A stretch of 64,000 bases of DNA from Aptenodytes patagonicus (lineage: Eukaryota > Chordata > Aves > Sphenisciformes > Spheniscidae), in contig NC_134954.1 of assembly GCF_965638725.1 (NCBI RefSeq), positions 930,001 to 994,000 on the forward strand, given 5' to 3'. Positions 61,802 through 64,000 of this stretch are shown here, in pieces (position 1 is the stretch's first letter; every line of letters starts with the position of its first letter). Below the pieces are notes generated by a model, which ran no database searches, was not told the origin of the DNA, and worked only from the letters and a program-made list of their open reading frames with translations. The position numbers were made by a program, and so were the translations under genes.

Positions 61802-63881
61802 CTGGTCACAATTACTTTGTCACCTACTTCATCATCACTCACAGCATATCAAATATTATCTGTACAATGTTAAAGGAGAATTATTCCTCCACTCAAGCAA
61901 GCCAAAAAGGGCAAGAAGCAAATAAAGAAGAGAATTATTTCAGCACAAAGACTAGACTGGGTTGAACCTTGCTACTACACCCCAGCCTGCCCTGCTCGCT
62001 TTGCTCAGGTACTGTGGGACCAACCCAGCCAGCGAGGCCCTTGCCTGCCACTGTGTGACCGCATATGGCTCCCCATCCCTTCGGGAGCGGCTGTCCTACT
62101 GCACTCTGGCACACAGACACAATGTTCGCATACTGTCACATTAGCCAGAGAACAACCTAGAATTTCGCCTGGGTTTGTGCACCTACATCATCTAAAACAT
62201 GACGAACTGTATCTAATCTAACCAACCTTACTGGTACAATAAGCTAGTTAGTTGACCTACTAAGTTTTATTTTATTTTTAGAGAAATTTGAACCAGCAGA
62301 ATATTATACAGATAATTTTTTGTGTCATGCGGCCATGGTATTTTCGTTCTAGTACAAAGAGATCTAAAGCCAAATTTGCTGTACCTTGAATAATGACCAA
62401 GAATGATCTTCACTAGTACAATTTTTTTTTTCTCTCCATTTCTTATTTGCTGCCCACCGCCTGAGCCCCAGTACAGAACTATCTCTTTCCTCAAAGTCTG
62501 TTCTACAGCACTCATCGTTAGGTATTTTCACAGCCTTGCATTCATGTGAAATGAAGAGGAAGGATGGAGGTATTGTCTCCATTTTACGTTTATTTGTGGT
62601 TGCAGACAGTTAGCACATCTGCAAGTCTTATACAAACACCTTAAATCAGTAATTTGAAAAATAAGAAACATACCAGTGATGATGCATGAAAAGCATACCT
62701 TACGTGCCTTAAGATACACTCAGTTTTGCAGAGGTTTAGTACATACCATGGAGTTAACTACAGCAAGTATTTCTTCTCTTCTTACACCCCTCACTACACA
62801 TCTTCTGACCCTACAACAAAGGTGGCAGGGGTACTGCACTGCACCCTCCTGTGCTCTGAATGCAGCATTACTATAGAAGGAGGACTGTATGGGACAAGGC
62901 TATCTTGAAACATTCATGCCTGACAGATTCACCATAGACTGTCCACATACTTAAAAACATAATTCTGTTTTTTTTAGAGTTTATAATTAGTGTATTTGGT
63001 AGGAATGTGAAATTCTTGTAACAGCCCCCTCCCCCACAAACCACCCAGTAATTTTTATTTTGATACCCACATCTGCAAGGTTGGAACCTTTAGATTCAAC
63101 GCTCTCATCTCTGACACTCGAGCTAGTACAGAAGTACCTGCAAAAGTTGTCTGTGATTCCTGTGTGGACCAGGACTTGAAGAGTATGAAACTCTGAAAGA
63201 ATGTCCCAGATACTTCTGACAGGTGATGAACGATGAGACACCAAGAACCTTAGGGTTCACACAACCCTGGAAGCTCTATCATGATAAAGCTGATCTTTTC
63301 TGCTTCATCCCTTCCAAGCTGTCCTCTGCCCATCTATTTCCTCATGCCAGTTCCAATCTTGTCCTTCCATTCACAGATTCTACTTTTCCTTTCCAGTTCC
63401 CTGTCCTCAGTTCCATGTTTAGACTGTTTCCAGTCCCCTGCTTTCCAGAGCCTTACCTGGGTTTTATGTTACAGCTTGCTTTTTACTTAACAGCAACCTC
63501 CGCAATAAAACAGTACTCTGTCCCAAGCTGTATTAGAGAAAATATTACACCAGAGCTTTTACAGTGTTGATGGGTTTTCTCTGAATGTACATGCATTGCA
63601 GTTCTAGGTTACTAGAAGCTAAATTAACAGATTGTAGGCTTCACAAAAAGGCTGTTAGTTTACAAATAGATCTCTGCATATCCCCACATCTTCTGCGCCA
63701 GTGACAAAAATGTGTCTTTGGCCTTTTAAGAGCACTTTGCTAAATGATGATCTGCAGCTTCCACAATAGATAATGGTATAAAACCCAAATGGCTGATGCA
63801 ATGCTCCATTTTTTGATAAGTACAATAGCCTTTATTTCAGGCCATGGTATGTCTGGATTAGGGAAATTTTTGCATCCAATG
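61802..63881 (-). other. NMNAT3 intronic sequence (presumed)
   Basis: About 2.1 kb between the probable 59-nt exon and the CR1 tail at the edge. I searched by eye for the exon encoding GIISPVND...HHRVAMA and did not find it, so it should lie beyond 64000. No other gene seen. Confidence 0.55.
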
Positions 63882-64000
63882 ATCATAGAATCATAGAATC
63901 ATTAAGGTTGGAAGAGACCTCTAAGATCATCAAGTCCAACCATTGACCCAACACCACCATGCCCACTAAACCATGTCCCTGAGCGCCTCATCTACACGTC
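63882..64000 (-). mobile_element. CR1 LINE 3' end running off the right edge
   Basis: The plus strand starts ATCATAGAATCATAGAATC and continues AAGGTTGGAAGAGACCTC, AACCATTGACCCAACACCAC, TGAGCGCCTCATCTACACGTC. This is the reverse complement of the tail seen at 55900-56041 and is the same CR1 subfamily. The element continues past 64000. Confidence 0.93.

Overview
The window looks like ordinary nuclear DNA from a bird. The evidence is vertebrate split genes with GT..AG introns, several CR1 LINE 3' ends with the avian-type ATTCTATG-repeat terminus, and a solo LTR of a kind I know from neoavian genomes. I found no bacterial genes, CRISPR array, tRNA or rRNA. All recognised genes are on the minus strand: NMNAT3 (last exon and probably the one before it, 61213-61801; the rest lies beyond 64000), RBP1 (four exons, 59625 down to 44158) and RBP2 (four exons, 26140 down to 15144). 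From memory, the order RBP2-RBP1-NMNAT3 on one strand is also the human 3q23 order.

RBP1 and RBP2 are tandem paralogues in the fatty-acid-binding/cellular retinol-binding family. Their coding exons have identical lengths (73, 179, 102 and 54 nt) and identical phases, and each encodes 135 residues. Both products are cytosolic retinoid carriers: RBP1 for retinol in many tissues, RBP2 for retinol/retinal in the intestine. NMNAT3 makes NAD+ and is not functionally linked to them. Because exons are short and introns long, most open frames in the window are noise; the real exons were found from family motifs, splice sites and phase.

Layout: 1-15143 lies 3' of RBP2 and holds a solo LTR (6375-6972), a CR1 tail (8770-9012), older CR1-like debris (10590-11570), and a few plus-strand exon-like open frames I cannot identify. 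15144-26140 is RBP2, with a TATA box just upstream. 26217-44016 is an 18-kb gene-free interval with a GGAA microsatellite. 44158-59625 is RBP1, whose 11-kb second intron holds a 0.9-kb CR1 and a short inverted CR1 tail. 59626-61212 separates RBP1 from NMNAT3. 61213-61801 is the NMNAT3 3' end. A CR1 tail in minus orientation runs off the right edge.

I found no convincing new biological system. The most interesting points are a His in place of the ligand-contacting Gln108 of RBP2, a probable 59-nt NMNAT3 exon with a weak acceptor, changed residues at the RBP1 C-terminus, two perfect short hairpins, a recent 78-bp tandem duplication, and the unexplained plus-strand exon-like frames.
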